The notes under the pieces: generated by a model
What the model saw: the letters and a program-made list of their open reading frames with translations, nothing else
The model's database searches: none
Told to the model about the DNA's origin: nothing
Assembly (NCBI GenBank): GCA_002104935.1
Contig: MCGT01000013.1
Location: 372,001 to 436,000, forward strand
From: Hesseltinella vesiculosa
Taxonomy: Eukaryota > Mucoromycota > Mucoromycetes > Mucorales > Cunninghamellaceae
Direction of reading: 5' to 3'
Length of the DNA stretch: 64,000 nt
Position numbers and translations under genes: made by a program
Shown: piece by piece, positions 32,894-45,700 of the stretch
Layout of the letters: each line of letters opens with the position of its first letter
How positions within the stretch are numbered: position 1 is the stretch's first letter

Positions 32894-34371
32894 ACATCGA
32901 CAAGTTGTTAACGACGACGTTGACCAGCAAAAACGACGCGACAGGGCAGGTGGATCAGTCCCAACACGAACAGACTTGGCAGGGCAGCAAGGTGCTGCAT
33001 GAAAACCAAGTGCTTGGTATATGGGAACGCCAAGTGTACCAGGGTGGCTTTTCTATTCGAACGTGCACCGAACGCAACAGCCTCACCGATTGCTTCCTCG
33101 GCAAGAACGGCAAGGAAACACCCATCCAAATCAAAATCATTGGTCGGCACATGAACGGGTCGTTTCGTTGTCATATCGGCACCGGCAAACAATCACGCCC
33201 CATCCACAGCGAGGAGCTCCAGCGCCAGATGAAGATGATGGTTGTCTTCTTTCGATCCGAAACCTGCAAAAATCCTTGGGTCCTCACCGAATTCCTGTGC
33301 TTCCCGACCTGGCTTCTCCATCTGTTTCGCTATGCTCATCACGACAACTCGCCAGGACGCACCGACGTCCGGTTTTTGGAAAACGCTTCGCTAGCCAAGG
33401 AAGACCATATCTACCGCCTGAACCATGTCCTCAACTCACTCTTCCGCTTCCAGGTCCACGCCATGGACTACCGCCGCCTGGATCAAAGCCTGCAGCTGGC
33501 CAACTATCTCTTTGACACCGCCGGCCTGTACGCTACAGCCTTGCCCAAACCTCGGCTGAACGATCCTCAACAGCCTGTCCTTTACACATCCTTGATCCTG
33601 CTCCTCCAAGCCCCTCGCCCTAGCAAAGCCAAGACCATGTGCCACAATTGCCATTCCAAGCCATCGTCCCGCCGCCAGCTGTGTGTCGCCTGCTATCGTT
33701 ATCAGCTCAAACACCATGAGTCGAGGCCGCTGCGTCTGATTGTTGCCAGCCGGCCGGGCCCACGCTCCCCGTCCTCGCCGTCCTCCAGCAGCCTGTCCGC
33801 CTTGTCTTCGGCATTGGAGCCTACCTCGCCCACCTCGCCCACCTCGCCGTCACTGCAGCAGAAGAAGAAGAAATGCGACAATTGTGGCGTGCTTGAGACC
33901 CACCAGTGGTATCGTAACCTGTGTGGCCAAGGCCATTGGTGTGAGACCTGTAAGAGCTATTATCTGCGTCACGGCAAGATGAGGCCGCCTGAATTGTTTG
34001 TCAAGGCAGCCAAACGGAAAGTCGATGTGCGGGCGTGGATGGACAGTACTTGCTGGCGTTTGGACTCCAAAGAACTGTCCATGGCCAACTCCGCCATGGA
34101 GCTTTTATCTCAACCTGAACCACAATCCTTACATCGTCGGTGGACCTCGATGCCACCCATCAACACGCCCTCGCCCTCCCCGCCTATGCCGTGCCTGTCC
34201 AATCGTTATAGCTTCTCCTCCAGTTCGTCGTCGTCGTCCTTGCCCAGCCATCCTCACCGTCATTCAGCCTCGGCCTTTTCGCCTTATTCACCACATGACC
34301 CGGCCTCCTTTCATTTTACAAAGCCAGCGCGTCATTCTTTACCTCTCCATCTCAATACCACTGGTCTGTAG
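32890..34371 (+). CDS. GATA-type zinc-finger protein
   Basis: Single exon of 493 residues from ATG 32890 (MNIDKLL). The N-terminal 240 residues are folded-looking but not recognised (GSFRCHIGTG, YRLNHVLNSLFRFQVHAMDY). A compact C-x2-C-x10-C-x2-C knuckle follows (C251, C254, C265, C268). After a Ser/Pro spacer comes a C-x2-C-x17-C-x2-C finger (C329, C332, C350, C353) beginning CDNCGVLETHQWYRN, the GATA type IVa spacing. The C-terminus is Ser/Pro-rich. GATA fingers bind DNA at GATA sites, so a nuclear transcription factor is expected. The usual LCNAC helix region is altered (HWCETCKSYYLRHGK), so DNA binding needs care. Confidence 0.75.
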   Translation: MNIDKLLTTTLTSKNDATGQVDQSQHEQTWQGSKVLHENQVLGIWERQVYQGGFSIRTCTERNSLTDCFLGKNGKETPIQIKIIGRHMNGSFRCHIGTGKQSRPIHSEELQRQMKMMVVFFRSETCKNPWVLTEFLCFPTWLLHLFRYAHHDNSPGRTDVRFLENASLAKEDHIYRLNHVLNSLFRFQVHAMDYRRLDQSLQLANYLFDTAGLYATALPKPRLNDPQQPVLYTSLILLLQAPRPSKAKTMCHNCHSKPSSRRQLCVACYRYQLKHHESRPLRLIVASRPGPRSPSSPSSSSLSALSSALEPTSPTSPTSPSLQQKKKKCDNCGVLETHQWYRNLCGQGHWCETCKSYYLRHGKMRPPELFVKAAKRKVDVRAWMDSTCWRLDSKELSMANSAMELLSQPEPQSLHRRWTSMPPINTPSPSPPMPCLSNRYSFSSSSSSSSLPSHPHRHSASAFSPYSPHDPASFHFTKPARHSLPLHLNTTGL

Positions 34372-34863
34372 GAGCCAGGGAAAAAAAAAGGGCACCTCCC
34401 TACCTCTGTTTTTATTATTATGAATGATCCTCTCTATGCCCTCCTATATGATAATTGATTATGATTTGTATGATGAGTAATAAAAATGATACCTGCATTG
34501 TCAACATCTGGCAGTGGTGCCACTTTATGCAGCCAAGTCTATGATTCAGAGTTTAGGGAGTCAAAGCGCATGGGTTTGAAATGGGAAAAACTTTCTAATG
34601 CAAAAAAATCAACAGCCCCTGCTTTGCAGTAAGCATCTTGACTACCCTGAAGATGATCTGTGTCTTCTGGATCAAAGCACCACAATGCAAACACAAGCAC
34701 GCAACAATTTAAAAAAAAAAATAAAAAACACTCCCATTCATCCCCTCATTTCACTCAAGCAACACGCATTATGCGATGTCATGGCCCTTTCCCGACTTGA
34801 GCCTGATCATCATGGATTCGCTCGGCTATTTATTCCTTCAACTTTTTTTTTTTTTTCGTTCTG
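34372..34863. other. Convergent 3' region of GATA-finger and bZIP genes
   Basis: 491 bp between two stop codons. AATAAA at 34479-34484 is a likely poly(A) signal for the plus-strand gene. No ORF with coding character. Confidence 0.5.
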
Positions 34864-36939
34864 TTACATTGTGAAGAGGTCGGGCGGAGCGGTCATGAAT
34901 TTAGGAAAGTCATCCACCAAAACCATGACGTCGTCCAGACCAAAATCAGAGGTGGCGGGGTCAAAGGAGATGCCCTGCGTCAGAGGCACAACAAGCGTGG
35001 GATCCATGTCCTGAGCCGTGGGCTGGACAAGGCCATCGTCGGTAGGGAAAGTCGAGGGCGTCACGGGGTTTTCTTGCCGAGGAGGAAACTCGTCAGCAAA
35101 TTGATCGCGATCCAAATACATTTCCTTGCGTTTCATCATGTGTTGGAGTGCGTTCTGGGCAAAGACAACAAACAGCTCCACCATGTTATCCACTCGATCC
35201 GGCCGGTGGTTGGGACAGAGGTACCAGTATTGCTGTAAAAACCTGGGCGGCACCACCCATCGATCAGGGTTGCCAAGCTCACCACCCATGAATCGGCTTT
35301 CCTGCACAAGCAGGTTGAACAGGTCGTTGGCGTCGTAGAAGTTTTGATAGACGATCATCAAATCACGCATCACCGCTCCAGGCACATAGTCAATACGGGC
35401 ATCATGCGGCACATTGCGCTGTAATTCCGCTGGCAAACAGAAATGAGTGTGTGGGGAAGTGTTTTTTAGTTGGTTACTTACTGGGAGGCCAGAGAGTCAT
35501 GATGCTGGCGCCGAGGTTCATGTGGCTACGGACATAAAAGATAGCATCGACGGGGTTCATGGGAGGCGCATTTTTGAGTTCGTCATTGTCGTTTGGGGAG
35601 ACTGGGGCTTCGGGAGAGGCAGCCGGGCATTCGTCGGGGGTATCAGGATAATGGCTGCGAATGCGCTGCAGACCGGTCTTGCCATCGTATTCTTCGACAG
35701 GCTCTTCTGTGACCAGCTCCACAGCATCGTCCAGCGACTTGGTATAGAGAGCGCCATGGGCAGCATTGGAAACGCCGGCTAGGTCTTGGTCATTGATGTG
35801 GCACGAGGCTGAAAGCATGGCACCGAGGTGGCGCGATGACAAGTTCTGTTGTTGCAGCCAGATGTTCGTGCTGGGATCGTCCATGGCGACATCTTCCATG
35901 TTGGTGTCGTCCTCCATGGCTGGCGTCGCCGGTGAATCCAATAGAGCCGGTTCAGGCGACTGTGGCATGACGCAAGCTGCACGCCGTTGCTGCAGCTGGA
36001 TGGCTTGCTGTTGTTGCAAGGACTGCAACAGTTGATTGATGGCGGCGGGTGAGGTGGCCTGAGGTAAGATGTTGGATTGGAGCAATTGCTGGAAAAAGGG
36101 GGAGTCGAGGTGATCGGCCAATTGAGGGGCAATGGACGAGAGATGCTGGGCAAGGATGTCGTCCACCTTCGATTCATTCACTGCGACCTGGGACGAGGTG
36201 GAAGAGGAAGGACTGATGGTGGGCGGGCCATTGGTTTCCTGGTCGTGCAGATCAATGAGGGTGGAAGGGGGAGAGGCGGAGGTGCAGCTGGAGTCGTCCA
36301 TCAGAGCCATCAGAGCCTGTTGGATGTTGGAGGGCATGGGGAATTGCACCAGATTCTTGTATTTGTCCAGATACAACTCCAAACATTGGGGTAATTCGTC
36401 GTTCTTTGATCGAGCTGTGTAATCGCAGCCAAAAGAGTCCTTTTTCCCAGAGTCCCAGAACTTTGGCAGATCCACACGATTGGCCACACAGGCCAATTTG
36501 TAAGTCAACAGCTGGCCGCGAAGATAATTGGTTTCATAGGTCAATTCTTGTACCTTGCGGTTCAATCGTCGCACTCGTTTCAAGGCCTGATCTCGAATGT
36601 GTAAGCTGGTTTTGACCGCCATCTCGGCCTCACGCATTTCCCGTCGTTTACGTTCTCGAAATCTAACAAAAAATAGGAGTCTGGTAAGTGATCGTTTTTT
36701 CTTGGCATGCTTGTCATTGTCTTGTCCTTTCTTCCCCTCCCCCCTTAATGGGGCTTCTCTCTTGTCATTTACGCTCTTTGGGCAGCTCGGTTCTGTGCTT
36801 TGCGTTGGGCAGGCGACGGCGGATTGGGTTTACGGCCAGGCTTCTTCCTTGGACGAATAGGTTTGCCATTGTTATCGGTGTTGCCAAGCTCATACTGAGG
36901 ATCAAAATGTTCAAACGATATAATGTCAGGTGAATCCAT
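34864..36939 (-). CDS. bZIP transcription factor with DUF3425-like C-terminal domain (paralogue 1)
   Basis: Exons 36773..36939, 35482..36662 and 34864..35429 (minus) give 637 residues. The basic region crosses intron 1: RKAQNRAAQRAFRERK, the Yap/Pap1-type signature with Q and F in the DNA-contacting positions. A leucine-zipper-like helix follows (about 70-115). The middle is acidic and Gln/Ser-rich. The C-terminal third matches the domain often paired with fungal bZIPs (DUF3425): VPHDARIDYVPGAVMRDL, FLQQYWYL. Yap-type factors bind TTAC half-sites, often in stress responses; the targets here are unknown. Its basic region, domain order and intron site are shared with the neighbour at 37674, with which it is head to head. 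Confidence 0.88.
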
Positions 36940-37673
36940 GACTGTTCAATAATAAGAATAAAAATAGGGTTGGAATGAGGGGAAAAGAAGAAAAGGAAAA
37001 ATATGGGAAAAAGCTGAGAAAAAAAAAAAAGAGTGGCAGGCAACAAGCTCCGGCGGATCTCTGGTTTGTCCAAACCTAATTTTCATGTGAAACTCAAGGG
37101 ACCCCACCTTTTTTTCATTTCACTTGTTGCGTGGATTGCCACGTTTGTACAAGAAAAAGGAAGACAATGTACCTCAGCCTTTGGTTAAATTTATCACCAT
37201 GTGAAAAAGATGTGTCTTTGTGTCCCAGTTTTTCAACCTTAAACACCCATCAGACATTGCTTTTGCAATCGCTCATTTTCCTTTCCCAGCCAAAGTCTAG
37301 CTGACGACGGCATCTGAATTTCACTTGTCACTCCAGCTTCCATCCTTTTCCAGTCTACTGTATCGCTAAGCTTAAACGTTTAGCCAATCACGCCTTTTCA
37401 CCCACCAACCCTTCAATGCCATCTACCTTACAATGGATGCCATTCTTTTGTACCGTTCCAATAGAAAACCAGGCCAGGCGTCGTTTGACATTGGGAGGAG
37501 GGCAGCAAATGAAAAGAAAAGGCGGGGACCTTGGTCGTGATTGGTGATTGGCCATTGCTCCGCTATTTTTTTTGTTTTTGCCAGGAACCTTGACCGTTGA
37601 GTCTTTTCACTCTCTCTTTCTCCACTTTATTCGTTGTGTTGATTTTCCAGGGTGTAACAGTGAAAGAAAGAAC
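36940..37673. promoter_or_regulatory. Shared 734-bp promoter of two divergent bZIP paralogues
   Basis: It separates the two start codons. CCAAT-type motifs occur at about 37383 (AGCCAATCA) and, reversed, as two ATTGG within 37538-37556. A plausible 5'-UTR acceptor (TTTTCCAG) lies at 37643-37650. These motifs are seen directly; their use is inference. Confidence 0.45.
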
Positions 37674-39637
37674 ATGAGCAATTATATTAATGACAATGAC
37701 GAATCTTGGGACTCGCCCCCTGCCCCCTCCCTAGACTCAGATTCCTTGATGTTTTTAAATAACCAATACCTCAAGTCACCGTCCCCTAAACCAGAACCCT
37801 TTGACGACGACCCATCTCAATCGGCCGACCTTCTCTCCCATCCACTCACCTCTACCGATCCTCCATTGGACGAAAACGGCCAGCCCATCAAAATCCGAAA
37901 GAAACCTGGTCGTAAACCCAATCCAGCTTCGCCTGCTTTACGAAAAGCTCAAAACCGAGCCGCCCAACGAGCGTAAACCAAGCTTTTTTTTTTTTTTTTT
38001 GGCGCCACTCACCTCGTTTTGTATCCATCTTGTAGATTCAGAGAACGCAAAGAAAAACATTTGCGTGACCTGGAAACAACCATTCGTACATTACGAGACC
38101 AAAAGAACAATGCCGTCAAGGAACTGCACACCACCAAAAGCAAACTCGACGCTTACAAGGCCGAGCTTTGGTATTTAAAAGGCACCGTCTTGACTCTCCA
38201 GTTTGTTTGCCTGCATCACAACATCTTTATCCCCACACACTCGCCCTATCTCACGGAAGAAACCCTGTCCGACATGGCCAAGACCGCTCCTCATGCTGTC
38301 GAGGCCTACGTCAATGCCTACACTCGCAACAACGCCCACCTCAAACCCACCATGGCCTCCCACATCTCCAACAATCGCCGTTACATGGAGGACGATCCCG
38401 ACCAGACCCCTCCTCAACACCCCCTGACCACCCCAACACCTCCCCCTCCTACCGTCCATGACACCTCTGCCTTGTACGTTGGTGAAGATACCATCAGCAC
38501 CCCCACGTCTTATCAACAACAAGCGGCCATGCAAGCAAGACAAACCTCAACGGACTGGACCGTCCATTCCATGGAAGATGTTGAAATGGATGCCAGCCCT
38601 ACTCACCCACCCGCCCCCGCTCGTCCTCCCAGCAGCACTGGTTTGCGCTTGGAACAGAACATGAGCATGGCTCAATGGTTACAACAGCAAGGCGTCTCCA
38701 CAGAACAGATTGGCCAGGTTCTCCTCGGTCGCCAGACTCCAGCAGACCCACAACCACAGCCACCTGTCACCGCCGCCCCAACCTCGCCTCTTCCACAAGA
38801 CCCCTCCAAATCAACCAGCCTGTCCACCCTGCAACGCATTCGACTACAGCTGCGGATCCAGCACACCTTGGCTGCTGGCACAGGCGGTGTCCAAAACTCT
38901 CGCCTTCAACCCACCATCCTGCAGCTGGCTATTCCCCATGACCCCCGCATTGACCTGATTCCCACCACCCACATGCGCGATCGCTTGATTCTCTTCCGCG
39001 ACCAGATCGACTATGATCATTGCTTTGATCTTTTACTCAACGGCACAAAGTACCTCGGCGGCGACCCTACCCTAAGCGAAAATTGGGATCTCGACCCGGC
39101 CTTTATTCAAGAGTACTGGTACCTGATGCTTGGCTACGATGTGCACAAAACCAACCGATGGCGCCGCGCCCGTGGCCTGCCTGAACTGCCCATCGCCAGC
39201 CCTGTTCAATGGCAGTACCAACATCCCTTTATGGACAATCCACAGAACGACCCCTTGCCACCCTTTGTCAACGACGCCACCATTCCTCCTACAGCCTGGG
39301 CCGACGACGTCATCCGCCAGATGGTCGAAGGCATGCCTTCTCTCCAGCCTGTCGTCAACAACAATTTCCCCTTCAATCCTGCCCAAACGCCGCCTCCACC
39401 CCAGCCCCAATCACCCCCCAACAACCCCATTCTTTCTCCAGGCACCCATCCGTTCTACACCCACCTCTTAGGCACCGCTCCGGACGCCCGGGGCTATCGT
39501 CGCTCCCCAAGTATAGGTAAGAAATAAGGTGGCCAAAGGCTTGCGCGCTTACGGAGCCACTTTTTATTTTTTTTACAGGTGCCATGATGAAGTTGATGGA
39601 TTCCCTGTCGACAAATAACCCTGGCCAACGCCAGTAA
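37674..39637 (+). CDS. bZIP transcription factor with DUF3425-like C-terminal domain (paralogue 2)
   Basis: Exons 37674..37972, 38036..39516 and 39579..39637 give 612 residues. The basic region RKAQNRAAQRAFRERK is identical in core to the divergent neighbour and interrupted by an intron at the same codon. A longer heptad region follows (about 105-150). The C-terminal domain shows IPHDPRIDLIPTTHMRDRL and FIQEYWYL, aligning with the equivalent block of paralogue 1. The region between is Pro/Gln/Ser-rich and probably activating. The last exon adds 19 residues. The pair most likely arose by an inverted local duplication (inference from shared intron position and domain order). Confidence 0.88.
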
Positions 39638-40202
39638 TTTTATTTTGTTAATATACACCGTTTTATTTTTTTCGTGTTTACCTTGTACAATTTATTCTCC
39701 TTGACCATTTTTTTTCCCATTCATTGTCCAGTTGGCTAGCCCCACTAAAAAAAAAAAAAGAAAAAAGAAACATTCACAGCTCAAGTATTGGTTTTTTCGT
39801 GAGATTTACCGATCTGAAAAGATACACAGCTACAAGCATGCGCTCAGGGTAGAAGAGGCAATGAACAGCTAGAGCACCTCCAGCTTTGTAAGCTCACAGC
39901 CGGCCATAAGAGCATCCCCCGTCACCATGGCTACCACCTAAGCCTTGGCAAGACGCAAGGACCGAAAACTAACTTGCGGGGCCCTCGTCATTCTCTTTAA
40001 CCTACTTGTTGTGAGCACAAAAAAAAAAGGAGGCTGCTGACCGAGCTCGTTTGTTTATTGATTATGCATGCTTGTTTATGTTCAATGATGGAAGAAAGAG
40101 AAAGGCGCTGCTTTGTATGCTGTAAAATGATAGTCAATGCTGGGGTGCACATGAATGGAGGACAGAAGGGCTGGCTGCTATAACCAAGTAAAGGAGACAC
40201 TT
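39638..40202. other. Convergent 3' region, no gene recognised
   Basis: 565 bp between the stop codons of bZIP paralogue 2 and the small unknown gene. A/T homopolymers only. Confidence 0.45.
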
Positions 40203-40781
40203 TCACCACATATCTCCAAGATATCCTTGATCTTCATTGTCATCGTGAGAAACCTGTTGAATAAAAAAGTGGTGAGTGGTTTGTGCCGCAGCCTCCATGG
40301 TTTTCATTGACCTTGTGGTATTCCACCAAGACACTGTAATCCTTGACCGAGCCAGCAGCCAACATTTGGATGAGATCTTCTGTCACAGGGTCTCTGTTTT
40401 CTTGGTTGGAGAGGCGGCGGGAGGCGTGAGGAGGCCCATACCGTTCTTGTTGGCGCATTTCGAGGACAAAGGCATCGTTGTAGGTCTGCATTTGCTGGTG
40501 CAGCTCCTTGAATGCCTCTTTTTGCAGTGATCGTAGGTAAGACAGATCCATAGACTGGCCCAGGGTCGTTTTGATTTTCTTAAGTTTTGATTTACAAATG
40601 GGCTTTCGATGGCGAGTGCTCAAGTGATTCTACAGGTGGGGGGGGGTGAGATCAAAAATGCCGTCCTTTTTTTATTTACCTTTTGGCTTTGTTGATAAGA
40701 TGCTAGGAGTTTTTTGTTGCAACGCTGCTTAACATGGTGATATGACGTGGATGATAAATAGTACAATGACGAATGAGGCAT
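40203..40781 (-). CDS. Hypothetical small helical protein
   Basis: Exons 40680..40781, 40312..40629 and 40203..40253 (minus) give 156 residues. The model uses ATG 40779-40781 (MPHSSLYYL), an intron joining SQK to NHLSTRHRK, and a GTCAAT donor leading to an acidic tail ending GDMW. The N-terminal third is basic (KPICKSKLKKIK). The middle is predicted helical (LRSLQKEAFKELHQQMQ). I do not recognise the family. The last intron has a weak donor; without it the protein ends about 10 residues later in a different sequence. It shares a 301-bp divergent promoter with the Dsn1 gene, which hints at co-expression only weakly. Confidence 0.6.
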
Positions 40782-41082
40782 GGATATGATAAAGAGAGGG
40801 GTGAATGCAAAGAAGAAAAGAAAAAGAAAAAAGGAAGCGGTGGCCGCCCTTTTTTTGAATGGTAACCGCGGTCACACAAGGCCAATGAAAAAAAAAAAAA
40901 AAAAGGAGCAGCTCGTGATTTCCTTGTTTTTTTTTTTATTTTCCTTTCTTTTTCATTTCTTGATTTCTAAATTATACTCTCTATCTATTACTTTTGTAGG
41001 TGAATCAAGTAGGCAAACTTAAGACTAACGGTACTGTTTATTGCTTATGTTTTATTTTAGTATCGATCAAGCCTCAATACGC

Positions 41083-42651
41083 ATGCAAACGCAAGAAATA
41101 ACCGATGAGGAAGGGTTCACTTTTAAACGACGAGTGCCACTCACACCCACTCAAGTTAATGGACGACATCAAACATTGTCGAAAAACAAAGGAAAAGGTG
41201 TAGCTCGACGGGATGTCATTGTGATTTCCAGCCCTGAATACCCATCGGTAAGCATCTTTTATCACCCACCATCTTTTAAACGTTTCTTTTATTAGGGCGC
41301 CTTATCACCAGTGTCTCCCTATCCACCTGATCACATTTCGATTCTGTCATCACCATCTCGTCGTTCCGTCGAACTTTATACCCTCTCACCTGAATACACC
41401 GGCCCTCAATCGCCATCTCTTTCGCTTACTCCTCCGTTGGAAGAATCTCGCATGGGTAAGGGAAAAAAAGTGCTTTTTCATAGGACCTGGCTCACCCAGT
41501 TCGATTTTCTTCATGCCATCCAGTGGTATCAAAGCAGCCTCCTTTTCGTGATTTTCGACAATTTTATACCGAAATCAACCCTTCATTGCAGCCTGCAGCC
41601 CGTATGCGTCAGTTACTTTTGTGGTGTGTCCATCAAATCGCTTCCCAACCCCGTGCCGCAACGGATGATGACCCTTCGATCAGTTACTGTAAGCCAGCCT
41701 ACTCCTTGTTGTGATCCTGACCATTTCTATGGCTCTTTAGTGCAAGCCGTCCATAACAAAGTGTTGAATCGGCTGTTGAATGGTGATGTTGACACATCCT
41801 GGTATCGACGATCCGTAAAGTGCTCAAACGAGAACGCCCACAGCCCCACAGCTGATCGTTTTTCTCTCTGTATAGGGCGAATCCAAGCTGTCTGTATCCG
41901 TTCCTAACCAGCGCAACAGTCGAAACCGGCAAAAAATTCGCAAATACTCGCAGCTACAAGTTGCGTAAGTCGACAACTGGGTCTGAAGAGTGAGAAAGAG
42001 AGGAAATTTACCTTTTTTTCCAATTCACCCGCTAGTTTACGAGAAGAACAGGATCAGTGGAAAGCCGAAGAAAGTAAAATGTACGAGCGGCACGCCCAAA
42101 CAATGGACGGCTGTGCCACCGAACAACAACTGGCCAAACCCGTGCGCTGCGAAGACTACTTCGACTACCTCGACGACGATCAAAAGGCATTTTTGGAAAC
42201 GTATCAAGCAACCGTCTTACCGGCTTTCAATTTGCGCAAACTGCTGATGCGCACCAGCGTCGAGATCACCGACACTCGTCAAACGCTGAACCATGCTCTC
42301 TATCGACAGCGGGACGCTGGCCGTCTTGGTGAGCATCTGCTGGGCCACCTCTCCAAGCAGCTGCGGAACGACATGCTCTGCTTGCCATCCACCGACTCCC
42401 CTCGCATTCAAGAAATACCAGACGCTCCGCCCTCTCCCGTTCCTCCTCTCACCCCTTCCTCCTCCAATCTCTCTTCCTCATCCACTGCCGTCGCGTCTGC
42501 GCCTGCCTCTAAACGATCTGTACCCTCTACCCCATTAGTCCCACCTCTACCCAAACGTCACAAACATATGCCTGTATATCAATCTGAAGCAGATATCCCC
42601 AACTCTAGTCAGTTCGCCTTTGCCAAACTGTTGGCAAATTTGCCTGAATAA
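41083..42651 (+). CDS. Mis12-complex kinetochore protein, Mis13/Dsn1 family
   Basis: Exons 41083..41247, 41296..41455, 41524..41688, 41741..41814, 41876..41964 and 42036..42651 give 422 residues. The N-terminus is disordered, with Ser/Pro-rich and basic patches. The conserved block starts at FRDFRQFYTEINPSL and carries ARMRQLLLWCVHQIA, the hallmark of the Mis13/Dsn1 family. Helical segments follow (about 195-330). The family forms part of the Mis12 complex, which links centromeric chromatin to the Ndc80 complex. The C-terminus is Pro/Ser-rich with a short basic stretch. Only 114 bp separate its stop from the next gene's ATG, so the two are tightly packed on the same strand. Confidence 0.78.
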
Positions 42652-42765
42652 ATATCTTGACTACCACACAAACACGTCGGAAAAGGCTCTCTCTTTCATT
42701 TTCTCCCTACCCCTCTTTTTTTTTTTTTTTTCTTTTTCTTTTTTTCTCATTAACTGTACACCGGC

Positions 42766-45700
42766 ATGGCGTCTTCAACTTTGTTTGATGATGTCGTCTT
42801 TGAACTGGATCCTATGCTTAGTGATACTAAAAGAAAGATGGTAGGGTCTCTTTTCATTTTCCTATACAACCCTAATACTTTTTTTTTCAACAGTTGGAAA
42901 ACTTGCTGATAGACCATGGCGGCCTTGATATATTAAGCAAACTTGACATTGATCCAACAGCACGCCCTACGCACTTCATTACCAACAATGTATTTACCAA
43001 GACCAATGCTGATCACCGTGTCATTGTAAGCGCCCTAGTAGGATTCATCGCCTTTCTGATCTCACCTTTTCTTGTCCTCCAGCCCAAATGGGTGGAAGCC
43101 GCTGTCGCCAATGGCATGCTCCATGAGTAGGTACAATGAATTGTATTTAGCATCTTCCTATTGATTGATCCTGGTTATTTTTTTATTGTATGGCGCAGCC
43201 CAAAGTACTACGATCCTGATCCTACCAAGTTTTTAACCGGCGTAGTTGTTGCATGCTCTGGTGTAAGCGATCTCTTGCAAATGAATGGAAAAATGAACCG
43301 TCATCACCCCTCCTATTTTATTTAGCTGCCATTGCGCGATAATGAAGCTATCTTTGGCGCTTGTTTGGCTCTAGGTGGCCAATTCCGTACTGGCCCTAGG
43401 CTTGCTGATGATGTTACCCACCTGGTGGTCATTTCACCTGAAGGGGTAAGCTTAAACTTCTTCTATTCTCCCCTCTTTCTCTCTCCTACCCCAATGGACC
43501 ATGTCTGACCGTTTTCCTTTTTGTTCTGCCGTAGGAAAAGTATGGCGAAGCCATGCAACGCGGTGATCGCGTCAAGGTGATTCTGCCTCACTGGTTTGAC
43601 GAATGTTTCAAACTGCGTCGATATGTTCGAGAAGACATCTACATGTTCCCTGACCCTCTCATCTTGACGGAAGATGGCACCAATCCCCGCGACCAAGCCT
43701 TTGAAGCGATGAAGACCGACTTGACGCCATCCAACAATCGTACCGAACCTAAAGACCTGCCTGTCCCCACGTCCGCAGCAGTGCCCACCTCTACCAAAAC
43801 CAAGCTGCTGGCCGCCGACTCCAGCAACACTAGCTCACATAGCGTCGATATACCTGTGGACATTGACCAAGCGACCGACCACGAACTGGAATACCGCGAC
43901 ATTTTCGCGCACAACATCAACTATGACACTTTAGAGCTTGAAGCCCTGAAGGTGACCGACCGCTTCCTGGACAACAAACGCATTTACTTTGACAGCAGCC
44001 TAGGCATACCTCGTGAATTCCAGGCTGTTCTTCGTGAAAAATTGGAACAGGCAGGTGCCACCACGACCACCGCCTACTCCACCGACTTGGTCGACATTGC
44101 CATCTTTAAGAAACGGGGCTCCAAGATCTACCAACAAGCCTCCCGCGATGGAAAACTCGTGGCTAGCCCCAGCTACATCATCAATACCTTGTATCGCAAA
44201 CGCCTTACCTCACCTTTGCTCACTTTTTGGGATTACCCACTCCCAAACGGCCGTATCCCTGGCATGGAATACAAGGTATAGCTTGGGAGAGAGAGCAAAA
44301 AAAAAAAAAAAAAAAGTCAAGCAGTCCCAATTTTTTTTTCTAGAGTGCTACTATCTCTGGCTATGAAGATGAAGCTAGAGCAATGCTCTACAAACTCTGC
44401 ACCATTGTGGGTCTGCAATGCTCAACTAGCTTAGAAAACAATACTACCCTCGTTATCTGCAGCACGTAAGAAGACGTAGCGGAGCTACGAGCAAGAAACT
44501 GATTTCTTTTATCACCTACACCAGGCGCAACTCGAAAAAATACCACGTGGCCCGACTTCGCAACTGTGATATTGTCAACCATCTTTGGCTCGAAGAAAGC
44601 TTCCAAAACTGGGAATGCAAGTCGATGACCGATGATCGGTATACCTATTTTCCCAAGGATGGTATCTTGCAGAGCCTGGTGGGCCGCACGCCACTGTTGG
44701 CAGACGAGGTCTCGCGCTGGCATAACGACAACACGACGCCCAAGAGCTCTCGCATCCCCAGCCATCTGACCCGCGCCCGTTCGCCCAGTGTCTATCCTGA
44801 AGGCTCTAGCACCGAGTCGGCAATCACGTCGCCGTCCTCCTCCCATGGCACCCTTGTCTCCCGGGGCCCTCGCAAAGCTGCCATGGAAGCCCAGACCAAC
44901 CTCGAGCAGATTATCGTGCCTGACATGAATCGCTTCGACCAAGAACAAAAAGCACGCCGCCAATCAGCCAAGCGGGGTCTCTCGGATTTGGACAAGGCAG
45001 GACACCCTGGTCCTAGTGATGCCGAAACAACAGATGATGAAGCCCATGCTGATCCCTCCCATCGCCAAACCTCCGCCCCAGCCAACAATGACACCAGCAA
45101 GCCACTACCCAAGAAACCCAGACTTGCCAAGGCTCCCGCCAAACCACGAGTGGCATCATTCACCGCTACCCCTCCTGCCATTCGCCGGGGTCGTTCCTCT
45201 CAACCAGTTGCTCCTGGCTCGGAGGTTGCTACTGCACGTGGTCATCGCCGAGCCAAAACGCTACCATTGCCGGAGCTCGGCCCCGACGGTCATCCAGACG
45301 GTGAAATGGATGAAATCGAAAGCTCAACCAGTTCACAGGCCACCAACCAACAAGACTCTGGCGTCGATCCATCAGCCCCCAGCTGGTGGAATGAACTGCC
45401 TTCTAATATTGTCACCTCCTCTGCCGAGTTGGATCCAACTGTCAAATCGGTAAGTGGGAAACACAGAAAACGTGGGGATGTGGGGAGGGGGTTATCTGGA
45501 TGGTTTCACTAAACTCTTTTTTTTTATCTGATTTCTTGGATTGGCTGGGTTAGACACTTCAAAAGCTTGGCATCCGATTCTCAGATAGCGTATTGAAAGC
45601 AAGCCATGTGCTTGTCGATGACCGTTTCGTTCGTACGCCAAAGGTGCTTGTAGCGTTGAATCTAGGTCGCATGATCATCACCAAGAAATGGGCTGTCGAC

